From positions 62,001-126,000 of the forward strand of contig NZ_JAFBDA010000007.1 of assembly GCF_016907995.1 (NCBI RefSeq): a DNA stretch of 64,000 bases. The letters run 5' to 3'. This document shows positions 36,691-45,106 of this stretch, in pieces; position 1 is the stretch's first letter; each line of letters opens with the position of its first letter. The position numbers and the translations under genes are program-made. Source of the stretch: Clostridium sardiniense (GTDB lineage Bacteria; Bacillota; Clostridia; Clostridiales; Clostridiaceae). Under the pieces are notes generated by a model that worked only from the letters and a program-made list of their open reading frames with translations, was not told the origin of the DNA and did no database searches.

Positions 36691-37536
36691 ATGAAAAAAA
36701 AGGATATTTTTTTAATTATGCTTTCTGCATATATAGGACTATTAACCATATCAAATATTAACTTAAAGGAAAATAATGAGGCTTTAAACTCAGAAATAAA
36801 TAATTTAAATTTATCAATTAACACTATAAATTCACATATAAGTGACATATATTCTAAAATGGAAGTTTTGAGTGCTCCAACACATTTATTAAGTAGCTAT
36901 AATTTTGAAATAAAAGATAAAAATATATATATAACAGCAGATATAACCTCTCCTTCTAAACCATCTAAAGTAGTGGTTAAATATAAAGATTCTACTAAAG
37001 ATAACTGGCGGGAAAAAGAGATGACTACTACTGAATACCCACACTATTTCACTAGCATTGATTTTGATCCATCAAAGGACTATAATTTTTCTCTATACTT
37101 TATAGAGGGCAATAAAGTATATCCATTTAAAATGGATAACTACTCATTTAAAGCTTTAGCTAAATCTTCTATAGTTCATTCTATAAATTTATACTATAAC
37201 CCTTTTAATAATTCTATAGGCAATGATTTTTATTTTTCAACTAATCTAAGAGGCGATAATAGTAATTTGTTTAATGTAGTCGACTTAACCTATAGAATAG
37301 TTTATAATGGAAAATTAATTAAAGAGTATACTACTAAAGATTTTGACAATAGAAATAATGGAGCAAGCAACACATTTTTACTAAGCTCTACTATTCCTTC
37401 AAAAGATATAAATAAAGATATTGATAGTTCTTTACTTAAAGGAGAGTTCGTTGCAAAAGATTTAGCTGGAAACATCTTTAAAGGAACATCTTTAAATAAT
37501 GATTTAGATATAACATTATCTGATTCTAATAAATAA
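36691..37536 (+). CDS. Membrane-anchored extracellular protein of unknown function
   Basis: A 281-residue protein. AAAGGGGGA precedes ATG 36691. An N-terminal anchor (DIFLIMLSAYIGLLTIS) leads into a short coiled coil (ENNEALNSEINNLNLSINTINSHISDIYSKME) and two beta-rich domains, the first resembling a fibronectin/Ig-like sandwich (ITADITSPSKPSKVVVKYK). No enzyme motif is seen. It probably sits outside the membrane. It is alone on its strand, with two adjacent stem-loops downstream. Confidence 0.7.
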   Translation: MKKKDIFLIMLSAYIGLLTISNINLKENNEALNSEINNLNLSINTINSHISDIYSKMEVLSAPTHLLSSYNFEIKDKNIYITADITSPSKPSKVVVKYKDSTKDNWREKEMTTTEYPHYFTSIDFDPSKDYNFSLYFIEGNKVYPFKMDNYSFKALAKSSIVHSINLYYNPFNNSIGNDFYFSTNLRGDNSNLFNVVDLTYRIVYNGKLIKEYTTKDFDNRNNGASNTFLLSSTIPSKDINKDIDSSLLKGEFVAKDLAGNIFKGTSLNNDLDITLSDSNK

Positions 37537-37620
37537 AAAGCCCACAGAATACTATTAAACTACGATTATTTTAATTTTTAAATTACTATTTATCATTTAT
37601 ATATGATAATAAATAGTACA

Positions 37621-37656
37621 ATATAGGATATAAGCATATATGCTTATATCCTATAT
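37621..37656. repeat. Perfect 36-bp palindrome with no loop
   Basis: The 18-base left half (ATATAGGATATAAGCATA) is exactly mirrored in the right half, centred between 37638 and 37639. A second, imperfect hairpin (37584-37618) touches it on the left. Both lie between convergent genes and may serve as terminators, but the palindrome lacks a loop and a long T-tract. Confidence 0.7.
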
Positions 37657-37741
37657 TTATTATAATCTATCTTATTTTTATTATTTATGTAATATTATAC
37701 TTATATTTCTATAAATATAATGTTTTAAGATACATGTTCTT

Positions 37742-38314
37742 TTATTTAAACATCTCTCTAAAACTTTGTTTTTCTTTATTGCTCTCGAATAAATTCAAGA
37801 AATCACATATCTCAACTCCAAAATCTATAAATGAATTACCAATTGCAGTTATTACATTACAATCTCTAACTATATCTACATTAACAAAGTTCTCTCTATT
37901 AAAAGGATCCTCTTCTCCAAATATAATTTTGTGTCTATTTGACCACTTCTTTATTGGAGTTGTATATTGTACATTATCTAATGCAGTTGATTTAGCTAAG
38001 TATACTGTACCAGCCCCACAAATTCCTGCAATTAACTTATTATTGTCTTTAAAGTATAATATTAAATCTTGAAGTTCTTCTCTATAGTCCCAATTCCAAC
38101 CACCTGGAATTATAAGACCATCAAATTCGTCATACTCAATATCTTTTAATATCATTTCTGGACTATATATAAATCCAGTTTGTCCTTTAATACTTCTCTC
38201 TTCATAAGCCACAGTAACAACTTGTATATCTTCTTGAGTATTTAAAAGATGTGATACAAAGGTAACTTCATAATCAGTCATATTTTCAAAAATAAATAAT
38301 GCTATTTTTCTCAA
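37742..38314 (-). CDS. DJ-1/PfpI family protein
   Basis: A 190-residue class I glutamine-amidotransferase-like protein. TTG 38314 is used (RKIALFIFENMTDYE), eight bases after a GGGGG site. The nucleophile elbow is LIAGICGAGTVYLAKS, with the conserved Cys, and the early acidic partner is in FIFENMTDYEV. GLIIPGGWNWDYRE is the usual glycine-rich segment. Members serve as deglycase/chaperone-like or protease-like proteins. It is cytosolic and monocistronic. Confidence 0.85.
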   Translation of the reverse strand: MRKIALFIFENMTDYEVTFVSHLLNTQEDIQVVTVAYEERSIKGQTGFIYSPEMILKDIEYDEFDGLIIPGGWNWDYREELQDLILYFKDNNKLIAGICGAGTVYLAKSTALDNVQYTTPIKKWSNRHKIIFGEEDPFNRENFVNVDIVRDCNVITAIGNSFIDFGVEICDFLNLFESNKEKQSFREMFK

Positions 38315-38429
38315 AGGTTTATCCCCCACTATTCTCGTTATATTTTCCCATTTTTTACTATAATTATATCTTAATTCTACTCTAAATAAAATATATTAAA
38401 ATTAGCTTTTATATTAAATATTTTATCTA

Positions 38430-39200
38430 TTATTTAATTAACTCACTTCTTTTTATATATGGATTTATATATCTATCCTTCTTTAATGTTTTATTGCCTA
38501 TATTAATTGCTTTGCTTGGACAAATATTTATGCAAGCCATACAATCTATACATTTCCCATTCCATGTTGGCTTACTTTCTTTTAATTTTACATTACTCAC
38601 TGGGCAAATTTTTTCACAAGTTCCACAACCTGTACAATTACTATTCACATTAAATTTCTTATCTTTATTCTTATATTTGTTTTTCCAAAGAGAATGAACA
38701 AAATTGCTTACTGCTTGTTTTCTAATCTTTAAATTCTTATCATCTTTATTTTCTATAGATGTTATGAAATCATTAAGCTTACTTTTTTCATCTTCTATAG
38801 ATTTAATTGCTCTATCTTTTGAAGGATTTCTTCCTGCTCTTATATAGTTAGATATATATTTTATCTCTTCAAAATTATTAAGTCTAAGCCCTTTAATGTT
38901 TAAGATTTCATTTATTCTTACAAAACCATTCTTTGAAGATCCACCTCCTGTAACTTGTACTGCAAAAACATAAGGACTACCTTCTAATTTTAGTTTTTCT
39001 AAGAATTCTTCAACAACAGCTGGAAGACTAAAGCAATGTAGTGGATATATTATCCCTACCATATCACTATCACATATAAGATTTTTCTCTTTCATTGCTC
39101 TTGCTATAGGTATTAATTCTACTTCATCTATTTTATTTTTAATTTCCTTTCCAACATACAGACAGTTACCTGTTGATGTGAAATAATATATTTTAATCAA
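38430..39200 (-). CDS. EFR1-type flavodoxin-ferredoxin fusion
   Basis: A 256-residue protein. TTG 39200 is used (IKIYYFTSTGNCLYVG), six bases after AGGTG. The first half is a flavodoxin-like domain with the FMN phosphate loop TSTGNCLYV, and the C-terminus carries two 4Fe-4S motifs, CTGCGTCEKICPVSNV and CIDCMACINICPSKAI. This is the EFR1 (ferredoxin plus flavodoxin) layout common in clostridia. It should pass single electrons in the cytosol; its partners are unknown. Confidence 0.88.
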   Translation of the reverse strand: MIKIYYFTSTGNCLYVGKEIKNKIDEVELIPIARAMKEKNLICDSDMVGIIYPLHCFSLPAVVEEFLEKLKLEGSPYVFAVQVTGGGSSKNGFVRINEILNIKGLRLNNFEEIKYISNYIRAGRNPSKDRAIKSIEDEKSKLNDFITSIENKDDKNLKIRKQAVSNFVHSLWKNKYKNKDKKFNVNSNCTGCGTCEKICPVSNVKLKESKPTWNGKCIDCMACINICPSKAINIGNKTLKKDRYINPYIKRSELIK

Positions 39201-39572
39201 ATTTATCACCTACTATAATTTATTAATATATTTTTGTAGTCTATAAAACTTATTATAAAGTATCCAGTCTTATATTATCTATTAACTTTTTAATTGTATT
39301 TTTAAATTAACAATCTAAAATTTAAATATTATCTGCTTAATTAATTTTTTCAACTACATTATTTTCATATTTTGTATACTATATTTTTCTAATTTGTGTA
39401 ATAATTTAAAATAAATAATTTACTACTTAAAATCTTCAATAACTTATTATCTAATAATATTATGAAAGTAAAATGAAAATTTTCTTAAATAATTTTATAA
39501 CTATAGAATAAAACTTATAAAAGTTAATATTTCAATATATAATTTATTTAATATTAAATAAATTATATAAAA
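39201..39572. other. AT-rich gap with no identified feature
   Basis: About 370 bases of very AT-rich DNA upstream of the EFR1 gene and downstream of the 44-residue protein gene. I see no frame with a ribosome binding site and no stable structure. Confidence 0.5.
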
Positions 39573-39602
39573 AAGTAGTGCATATAAAAATATATACACT
39601 AC
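39573..39602 (-). terminator. Stem-loop after the 44-residue protein gene
   Basis: GTAGTGCATATA and TATATACACTAC pair with one mismatch around a short A-rich loop, 17 bases after the minus-strand stop, with T-rich DNA beyond. Confidence 0.5.
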
Positions 39603-39618
39603 CTAATTTAGTTATTAC

Positions 39619-39753
39619 TTAAATGTCTTCTCCATCAAAACTCTTATATTTTGGTGGATTTTTATCATTACCTACATTATTTTGTTTTTGATGTAATCTT
39701 TGTCTTCGTTCACCTTTTTGCATAGGATTTCCAAGGTTATCTTTCTTTGGCAT
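39619..39753 (-). CDS. Small basic 44-residue protein
   Basis: A short frame from ATG 39753, with GGGAG ten bases upstream, to TAA 39619. The peptide (MPKKDNLGNPMQKGERRQR and so on) is basic and Gln/Asn-rich in the middle and ends in PPKYKSFDGEDI. There is no hydrophobic segment. Short basic proteins with an acidic tail of this kind occur in spore-forming clostridia, but I cannot name the family with confidence. A hairpin follows the gene. Confidence 0.55.
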   Translation of the reverse strand: MPKKDNLGNPMQKGERRQRLHQKQNNVGNDKNPPKYKSFDGEDI

Positions 39754-39931
39754 GGCTATCACACTCCCTTCAAATATTATCTTTCTCCTTATCATATTTA
39801 AAAATTCATGTAAAAAATAAGATATAAAAGAGTTCCGTAAGGGATTTATTGACCGTATTATGGAGCCTAGTATTAATTTATAATTAAAAAGACATTGAAG
39901 TTACTATTCAATGTCTTTAAATGCCTTTTTC

Positions 39932-40537
39932 TTAATTAAGTTTTGTGTATCTAAAAGAACATCCTTCATAATTAATTATTAAGATATTCCCATTAGTATA
40001 GAAAACTGGTGTATCTTTGTAATTATCATCATTCTTATGCTCTTCATCAGTAACTACTACCTTATATACCGGACCTTCTGTATCAAGTCCAAGCAATGCA
40101 GGTTTCATTATATATAAATTCTTATCATTATAATCGATAATTTTATCATCTACCTTACTTATTCTATAATAAGGCTCTTTAAAATTTTTATCATAATAAA
40201 TACTATCAAATATATTAAAGTATCTATGATCTGATATTATAATATTCTTTTTAGCTAACCCAGAATATTTTTCCATAATTTTTTCTGTTGGCTTTGAGTC
40301 TAATTTATAACTATACATAACTCCAGTTCCCCATATTCCTTTAATACTTTCTAAAACATTATTACTATCAATAGATCCTTTTTCATTCTTTTCTAGATTA
40401 TCCTCTTTAACATCATCAATTTTATTATAATTTTGAAGTGCTTGTACCACTTTTTCTTCATCGCCGTTTTTAATGCAATATCTTCCTGCAAAAACTAATA
40501 ATAATCCAATACCAACCCCTAAAATTGCCCTTCTCAC
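39932..40537 (-). CDS. Membrane-anchored protein of unknown function
   Basis: A 201-residue protein starting at GTG 40537 after AAAGGAG. It has an N-terminal helix (AILGVGIGLLLVFAGRYCI) and then an exported region of mixed charge without Cys pairs or enzyme motifs. YYRISKVDDKIIDYNDKNLYIMKPA suggests a compact beta-rich domain. I do not recognise the family. A strong hairpin at about 39888-39918 (AAAGACATTGAA/TTCAATGTCTTT) follows the stop and probably ends the transcript. Confidence 0.65.
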   Translation of the reverse strand: MRRAILGVGIGLLLVFAGRYCIKNGDEEKVVQALQNYNKIDDVKEDNLEKNEKGSIDSNNVLESIKGIWGTGVMYSYKLDSKPTEKIMEKYSGLAKKNIIISDHRYFNIFDSIYYDKNFKEPYYRISKVDDKIIDYNDKNLYIMKPALLGLDTEGPVYKVVVTDEEHKNDDNYKDTPVFYTNGNILIINYEGCSFRYTKLN

Positions 40538-40601
40538 TGGTCCACTCCTTTGATAAAATATATAAATTACTATTAAATATTACTATTTTTATATAAGCAC
40601 T

Positions 40602-41174
40602 TCAAGAAAAATAATCTAATATTACAAGATAAATTTTATTATTATCAATAACTAAATTCTCTTTTAAAAATACAGGCGCAATTTCAACTAATTCTTTTCC
40701 AGAAATAAGCTGTGATGATATTGATTCTGACATATTTTCGTGTATTTTATCTATACTTTTCCTACTAAAGTTATGACATATTATAAGCCTTCCACCTATC
40801 TTTAAAAGCTTACTTAAATGACTTAGAAACTTTTCCTTATCTACAAAATGTGGAAATGAATTAAATACTATTATAAAATCCCATTTTCCAGCTTCTATAT
40901 TGAAAATATCTTCGCATAAGTATTTTACTCTTTGATCATTATTTTTCTCTTTAGCTATTTCTATCATATTTTTAGATATGTCTACTCCAAGTATCTCTTT
41001 TGGATTATATTGCAATAAATATTCTTCTAATATCCCAGTTCCACAAGCTACATCTAATATTTTCGAATTCTCATGAATATCTATTTTCCTTATTATATAT
41101 TCTATATATTTATGATTACTTCTTCTATCCCAATCCGATGCTAAATTATCAAAGAACGTCTTTATATCACACAT
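40602..41174 (-). CDS. Class I SAM-dependent methyltransferase
   Basis: A 190-residue protein with motif I ILDVACGTGILEEYL (residues about 39-53), the acidic end of strand 2 (ILGVDISKNMIEIA) and the later VKYLCEDIF and WDFIIVFNSFPHF motifs of the Methyltransf_11/25 group. The start ATG overlaps the end of the upstream ECF S-component gene by eight bases, so the two are translated from one message. Methylation of the imported vitamin-like compound, or of a related metabolite, is a reasonable guess only. Confidence 0.85.
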   Translation of the reverse strand: MCDIKTFFDNLASDWDRRSNHKYIEYIIRKIDIHENSKILDVACGTGILEEYLLQYNPKEILGVDISKNMIEIAKEKNNDQRVKYLCEDIFNIEAGKWDFIIVFNSFPHFVDKEKFLSHLSKLLKIGGRLIICHNFSRKSIDKIHENMSESISSQLISGKELVEIAPVFLKENLVIDNNKIYLVILDYFS

Positions 41175-41694
41175 TTATATAATTTCTCCTTTTTAAAAAG
41201 TTATATAATATAGGTATTAATATTAATTGAATTATAATTCCAGGGAATGCTGTAACAAAAGCACCCATTAAAAATGCAGAAAAAGTAAATGTATTTTGTA
41301 CAACTCCTAAAATAATAAAATTAGCTATACAAGATAATGTTCTCCCAACTAAAAGAGTTACAATTAGTGATACTATTATAGATCTTCTCTTTAATAAAAT
41401 TCCTAAAGTTAATCCATAACATCCAAGCTCCAAGCTCATTATTATAGCTACTGGAAATATAGGTGGCATCCCAGTTAAAAATGATGAAAGTATTGGAACA
41501 ATTAATCCACAAATCCCTCCATATTTTTCTCCACATATAACTGCACATATTAAAATAGGTATATGCATTGGCAAGAATATATTGCCTGCCATATTAAAAG
41601 TATGAAATATAGAAGGCAATATTACACCTATTGCAATAAACATCGCTGTTACTAAAATTTTTCTTGTACTAAACTTATTCTTTAATCTTTTCAT
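41167..41694 (-). CDS. ECF transporter substrate-binding (S) component
   Basis: A 175-residue membrane protein with six helices, starting at ATG 41694 after AAAGGAG. The N-terminal KILVTAMFIAIGVILPSIF and the pattern of hydrophobic helices (IPILICAVICGEKYGGICGLIVPILSSFLTG) fit the S-components of energy-coupling factor vitamin transporters. The shared EcfA/EcfT module would lie elsewhere. The ligand cannot be read from the sequence. It overlaps the methyltransferase gene by eight bases; no riboswitch is seen in front. Confidence 0.75.
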   Translation of the reverse strand: MKRLKNKFSTRKILVTAMFIAIGVILPSIFHTFNMAGNIFLPMHIPILICAVICGEKYGGICGLIVPILSSFLTGMPPIFPVAIIMSLELGCYGLTLGILLKRRSIIVSLIVTLLVGRTLSCIANFIILGVVQNTFTFSAFLMGAFVTAFPGIIIQLILIPILYNFLKRRNYINV

Positions 41695-41766
41695 ATAAAT
41701 CACTCCTTTATATACTAAATTTATATTTTTAATCTTATACTTTTAGACATAAAAGAATTTATAAAA

Positions 41767-41800
41767 AAAGACTATAGATAAATTAAATTTATCTATAGTC
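41767..41800 (-). terminator. Terminator of the 162-residue protein gene
   Basis: AGACTATAGATAAA pairs with TTTATCTATAGTCT around TTAAA, six bases after the minus-strand stop, and is followed on that strand by TTTTTTTATAAA. Confidence 0.8.
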
Positions 41801-41805
41801 TAATA

Positions 41806-42294
41806 TTATTTAGTACTCATTGCACCATACATTTCATTTTTTATATTAGTAATCTCTTTACTAGCACTATCATAATGCTTATTACTTAATAATTGTTCTA
41901 CTTCTTTTATTTGACCTTCTATTTTGGCTCTTGAACCTTTTTCTATTTTATTTAAATCAATACTCTTTAAATCCTCTAATTGTCTATTTAATATTTGTCC
42001 ATTATCTTTTTCAGCTTTTTCAATTAAATTATCTAATTTTTTTTCAAGCTCAGGCATTACTTTTACATTTCTAAATGAGATTGCATCCTTTGATTGTTTT
42101 ATTAAGCTTTTATATGTGTTTTGTTCTTTTCCTATCATATATTGTTTAAATGCTGTTTTATGTCCATCTAAGTATGTTTGGAATTTGGCGATTTTTTCAT
42201 TTTCTCTATGTGTGTTGAAAATTAACAATCCTAATACAAGTATTGCCACTATAATTCCGATGATTAATTGCTTTTTTCTCTTTACATTCTTCAT
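41806..42294 (-). CDS. Membrane-anchored helical protein of unknown function
   Basis: A 162-residue protein with one N-terminal membrane helix (LIIGIIVAILVLGLLIF) and an exported, highly charged helical domain that looks like a short coiled-coil bundle. AAGGTGAAA precedes ATG. Nothing else is recognised. It is monocistronic, between the ECF/methyltransferase pair and the HD gene. Confidence 0.65.
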   Translation of the reverse strand: MKNVKRKKQLIIGIIVAILVLGLLIFNTHRENEKIAKFQTYLDGHKTAFKQYMIGKEQNTYKSLIKQSKDAISFRNVKVMPELEKKLDNLIEKAEKDNGQILNRQLEDLKSIDLNKIEKGSRAKIEGQIKEVEQLLSNKHYDSASKEITNIKNEMYGAMSTK

Positions 42295-42425
42295 ATCATT
42301 TTCACCTTCACTGTATTAATTTATCAATAATATGTCCGATTGTAATATCATATATCAGAATTATAGATACAATATATTTATATTTTAAAATATTTGTTAA
42401 TTATTTTTACAATTATAATTTGAAT

Positions 42426-43097
42426 TTATAAAATAACTTCAAATTCTTCAAAAAATCTATTTAAATATTCTTCCATATAATCTATTCTATTTTTTGCAAT
42501 TCTTCGTCCTATATTAGTTCCCATATCCTCTTCTAATCTAAATAGCTTTTCATAAAAATGATGTACTATTGACTTACTCTTTTCAGTTAAGTTGTACTGC
42601 CCACCATCTAAGTTTGTATGTGGATCATACATCTTTTCTCCTATATGCTCACCAAACATAAATGCTCTTCCTATTCCAACTGCTCCTAAAGAATCTAAAT
42701 TATCAGCATCTTTTAGTATTATTGCTTCAATAGGCAAATCACTTTCTAGCTCATCCCCTAGGAAGCAATGCTTGTCTGTTGATTCTATACATTCTTTTAT
42801 TTTTTTTATTAATTCCATATCTAATTCAAGCTTTATGCATAATTCATAAAATATTATTCCCATTTCATGAGAATGTTTTAATTCTACTTCATCATTCATT
42901 TGTAATCTATGAAGATCGTGCATATAGCTTGAAAGACATAGTACATCTTCATCACCTGATAGTCCTTCCTTCTCGTTTATAAGCTTTGCCATTTTATATA
43001 CTCTGTCTAGATGATATATATCATGAGCCCCCTCCTTGCAATGCTTACTTAATAATTTTATCATTTCTTCTCTCACTGAATTGTAATACTTGCTCAT
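42426..43097 (-). CDS. HD-domain phosphohydrolase
   Basis: A 223-residue cytosolic protein with the HD signature EGAHDIYHLDRVYKMA (first His and His-Asp region), then CLSSYMHDLHRLQ (HD doublet) and a late LKDADNLDSLGAVGIGRA, where the Asp completes the metal site. It belongs to the YedJ/YpgQ-like group that hydrolyses nucleotides. The start ATG 43097 has only a weak site (TTAGGG), and a nearby downstream ATG after GAGAGAAG is possible. It follows a GNAT gene on the same strand by 39 bases. Confidence 0.85.
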   Translation of the reverse strand: MSKYYNSVREEMIKLLSKHCKEGAHDIYHLDRVYKMAKLINEKEGLSGDEDVLCLSSYMHDLHRLQMNDEVELKHSHEMGIIFYELCIKLELDMELIKKIKECIESTDKHCFLGDELESDLPIEAIILKDADNLDSLGAVGIGRAFMFGEHIGEKMYDPHTNLDGGQYNLTEKSKSIVHHFYEKLFRLEEDMGTNIGRRIAKNRIDYMEEYLNRFFEEFEVIL

Positions 43098-43136
43098 ACC
43101 CTAAATTTTCCTCACATTCTAATTTAAATATTGTTT

Positions 43137-43637
43137 TTAAATTCCTGCCAACTTTCTTATCTTATCCTCTTCTAATCTATATACAGTCCAATCACTCATT
43201 GGAATTGCTCCTATGCCCTTATAGAAATTTATTGACGGCTTGTTCCAATTAAGGCAACTCCACTCAATTCTCTTGCATCCGTTGTCAAATGCAATTTTAG
43301 CAATAGCCTTAAATATTTCTTTTCCAATTCCTCTTCCTCTATATTCAGGCTTTATATAAATATCTTCTAGATAAAAACCTGATCTTCCTATAAATGTTGA
43401 GTAATTAAAGAAATAAAAAACATATCCTATTGGATTTCCATTAAATTCTGCTATCATAACATTAGCATCTTTTCTTATAAAAATCGACTCCCTTATGCTA
43501 TCTTCAGTTGCAATAACTTCATCTAACATTTTTTCATAAACTGCGAGTTCTTTTATAAGCCCCAAAATTAAATTAATATCATTCTCTTCTGCTTTTCTTA
43601 ATTTAAAGCCCTCAATATTTGTGTCTATATATTCCAT
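43137..43637 (-). CDS. GNAT-family N-acetyltransferase
   Basis: A 166-residue acetyltransferase. AAGGGGGC precedes ATG 43637. The acetyl-CoA loop is YRGRGIGKEIFKAIAKIA, with FYLEDIYIKPEYRG before it and WNKPSINFYKGIGAIPM after it; this is the pattern of the diamine/thialysine acetyltransferase-like group (SAT1-like). That raises the possibility of polyamine or amine acetylation, interesting next to an amine-producing island but not demonstrated. Confidence 0.85.
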   Translation of the reverse strand: MEYIDTNIEGFKLRKAEENDINLILGLIKELAVYEKMLDEVIATEDSIRESIFIRKDANVMIAEFNGNPIGYVFYFFNYSTFIGRSGFYLEDIYIKPEYRGRGIGKEIFKAIAKIAFDNGCKRIEWSCLNWNKPSINFYKGIGAIPMSDWTVYRLEEDKIRKLAGI

Positions 43638-43737
43638 ATATAAGCCCCCTTTTCACTGTTATATTATACCATATTTAATATGTCCTTATAACTATTTTAT
43701 ACTAACTACAAGAACAATATTATCAATTTAAAAATTT

Positions 43738-43768
43738 AAAAGCAATGTGTATATACACATCGCTTTTA
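43738..43768 (-). terminator. Terminator of the threonine operon
   Basis: AAAAGC-ATGTGTATATACACAT-GCTTTT forms a stem with one internal mismatch, directly after the ACT gene stop on the minus strand. Confidence 0.7.
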
Positions 43769-43774
43769 AAAAAG

Positions 43775-44212
43775 TTATTCCATTGCTATAAAATTAACCT
43801 CTTGAGTATTAGGCATATCACCTAATCCATCTAAAAGGTCTGATATATCGCACTCTAAAGATGACATATCAATTGTTATACTTAAATTTGCAGAACCATT
43901 TATTGGTATGCCTTGATCTATTGTAAGAACATTTCCACCCTTATCTGAAATATAATTTAATACATCTGATAGGACACCTTTTTTATGTTCTATAATCATA
44001 CTAAAAGTCATTTTACGACCTTGTATGCTCTCTGCAAAATCAAAGACATGATCCTTATACTTGTAATAAACACTTCTACTTATCCCTACTATTTTTGTTG
44101 CTTCGGTTATCTCTTTGATTTTTCCCTCTTTAAGTAAATTTTTAACCTCTATTACTTTTTCATATACCTCAGGCAAAACTTTCTTGTCTACAACTAAATA
44201 ATTACCTTTCAT
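43775..44212 (-). CDS. ACT-domain regulatory protein (UPF0735/PheB-like)
   Basis: A 145-residue protein with an N-terminal helix-turn-helix-like segment (EITEATKIVGISRSVYYKYKD) and a C-terminal ACT domain (TFSMIIEHKKGVLSDVLNYISDKGGNVLTIDQ). ACT domains bind amino acids, so it probably senses threonine or an aromatic amino acid. Its ATG overlaps the thrB stop (ATGA), with GAAGGTGG upstream, giving strict translational coupling. It is the last gene of thrC-thrB-ACT. Confidence 0.85.
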   Translation of the reverse strand: MKGNYLVVDKKVLPEVYEKVIEVKNLLKEGKIKEITEATKIVGISRSVYYKYKDHVFDFAESIQGRKMTFSMIIEHKKGVLSDVLNYISDKGGNVLTIDQGIPINGSANLSITIDMSSLECDISDLLDGLGDMPNTQEVNFIAME

Positions 44213-45105
44213 TTGTTACCACCTTCTATAACAACTGCACCCTCATTATCTATAGAGAGAGTCAAAATAGAGTAATTTACCCCTTCCCTATCAAGCACTT
44301 CTCTCATCTTATTGCTAAAGCTATTTTTTCTATTAATAATTGTCATTATTGTTGGCCCTGCACCACTTAAAAAAGATGCTAGTGCTCCATTATTATATGA
44401 TTCTTTTTTAATAATATCAAACCCTTTTATTAAATTTCCTCTATAAATTTCATGAAATCTATCATCGCATGCAAATTTAAGCAAATTATAACTACCATTA
44501 TTAAGAGCTGTTACCATTAAAGCTGCCCTTCCAACATTATATACTCCATCTTCAAAGGATATTTTATTTGGAAGCACTTTCCTTGCTTTTTCTGTAGATA
44601 ATTCAAAATCCGGTATTATTGGAATAAAATTCAAGTCATCTTTTGCTTTAACCTTATCGTAAATCACTTTGCCTTTTATCACTATAGCAACAATAATTCC
44701 TCCAAGGAGTGCTGGTACAACGTTATCTGGATGCCCCTCCATAGAAACAGCTAATTCTAATAACTCTTCCGTTGATAACTTTTGACCCATAATTTCATTT
44801 GCTCCAATAATTCCGCCAACAATGCAACTTGAACTACTTCCAAGACCTCTAGAAATTGGTATTTCATTTTTTAAAATAGATATTCTTAATCCTTTTATCT
44901 TATAATTCCTTTTTTTAAAACATTCAATCATCGCTTTATATATTATATTATCTTCATTACAGAACTCTTTTTCTATTCCAAAAAATTCTAATCCATTCTC
45001 TATTTCTTCAAAAGCATATTCATTATATAGATTTAACGCTACTCCTATAGCATCAAAACCTGGCCCCATATTCGCTGATGTAGCTGGTACCCTAACTCTA
45101 ATCAT
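44209..45105 (-). CDS. thrB: Homoserine kinase
   Basis: A 298-residue GHMP kinase. ATG 45105 is chosen (MIRVRVPATSANMGPGFD), the family's normal start, with AAGGTAGTGA upstream inside the end of thrC; the GTG at 45114 is too far in. The ATP loop is PISRGLGSSSSCIVGGI (residues about 82-98), and SGAGPTIMTI is the C-terminal GHMP motif. It phosphorylates homoserine for threonine synthase. It starts one base after the thrC stop and overlaps the ACT gene by four bases. Confidence 0.95.
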   Translation of the reverse strand: MIRVRVPATSANMGPGFDAIGVALNLYNEYAFEEIENGLEFFGIEKEFCNEDNIIYKAMIECFKKRNYKIKGLRISILKNEIPISRGLGSSSSCIVGGIIGANEIMGQKLSTEELLELAVSMEGHPDNVVPALLGGIIVAIVIKGKVIYDKVKAKDDLNFIPIIPDFELSTEKARKVLPNKISFEDGVYNVGRAALMVTALNNGSYNLLKFACDDRFHEIYRGNLIKGFDIIKKESYNNGALASFLSGAGPTIMTIINRKNSFSNKMREVLDREGVNYSILTLSIDNEGAVVIEGGNK

Positions 45106-45106
45106 A

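Noticed and set aside
39201..39572. Possible extra gene in the AT-rich gap
   Set aside because: No frame of useful length with a ribosome binding site was found on either strand.
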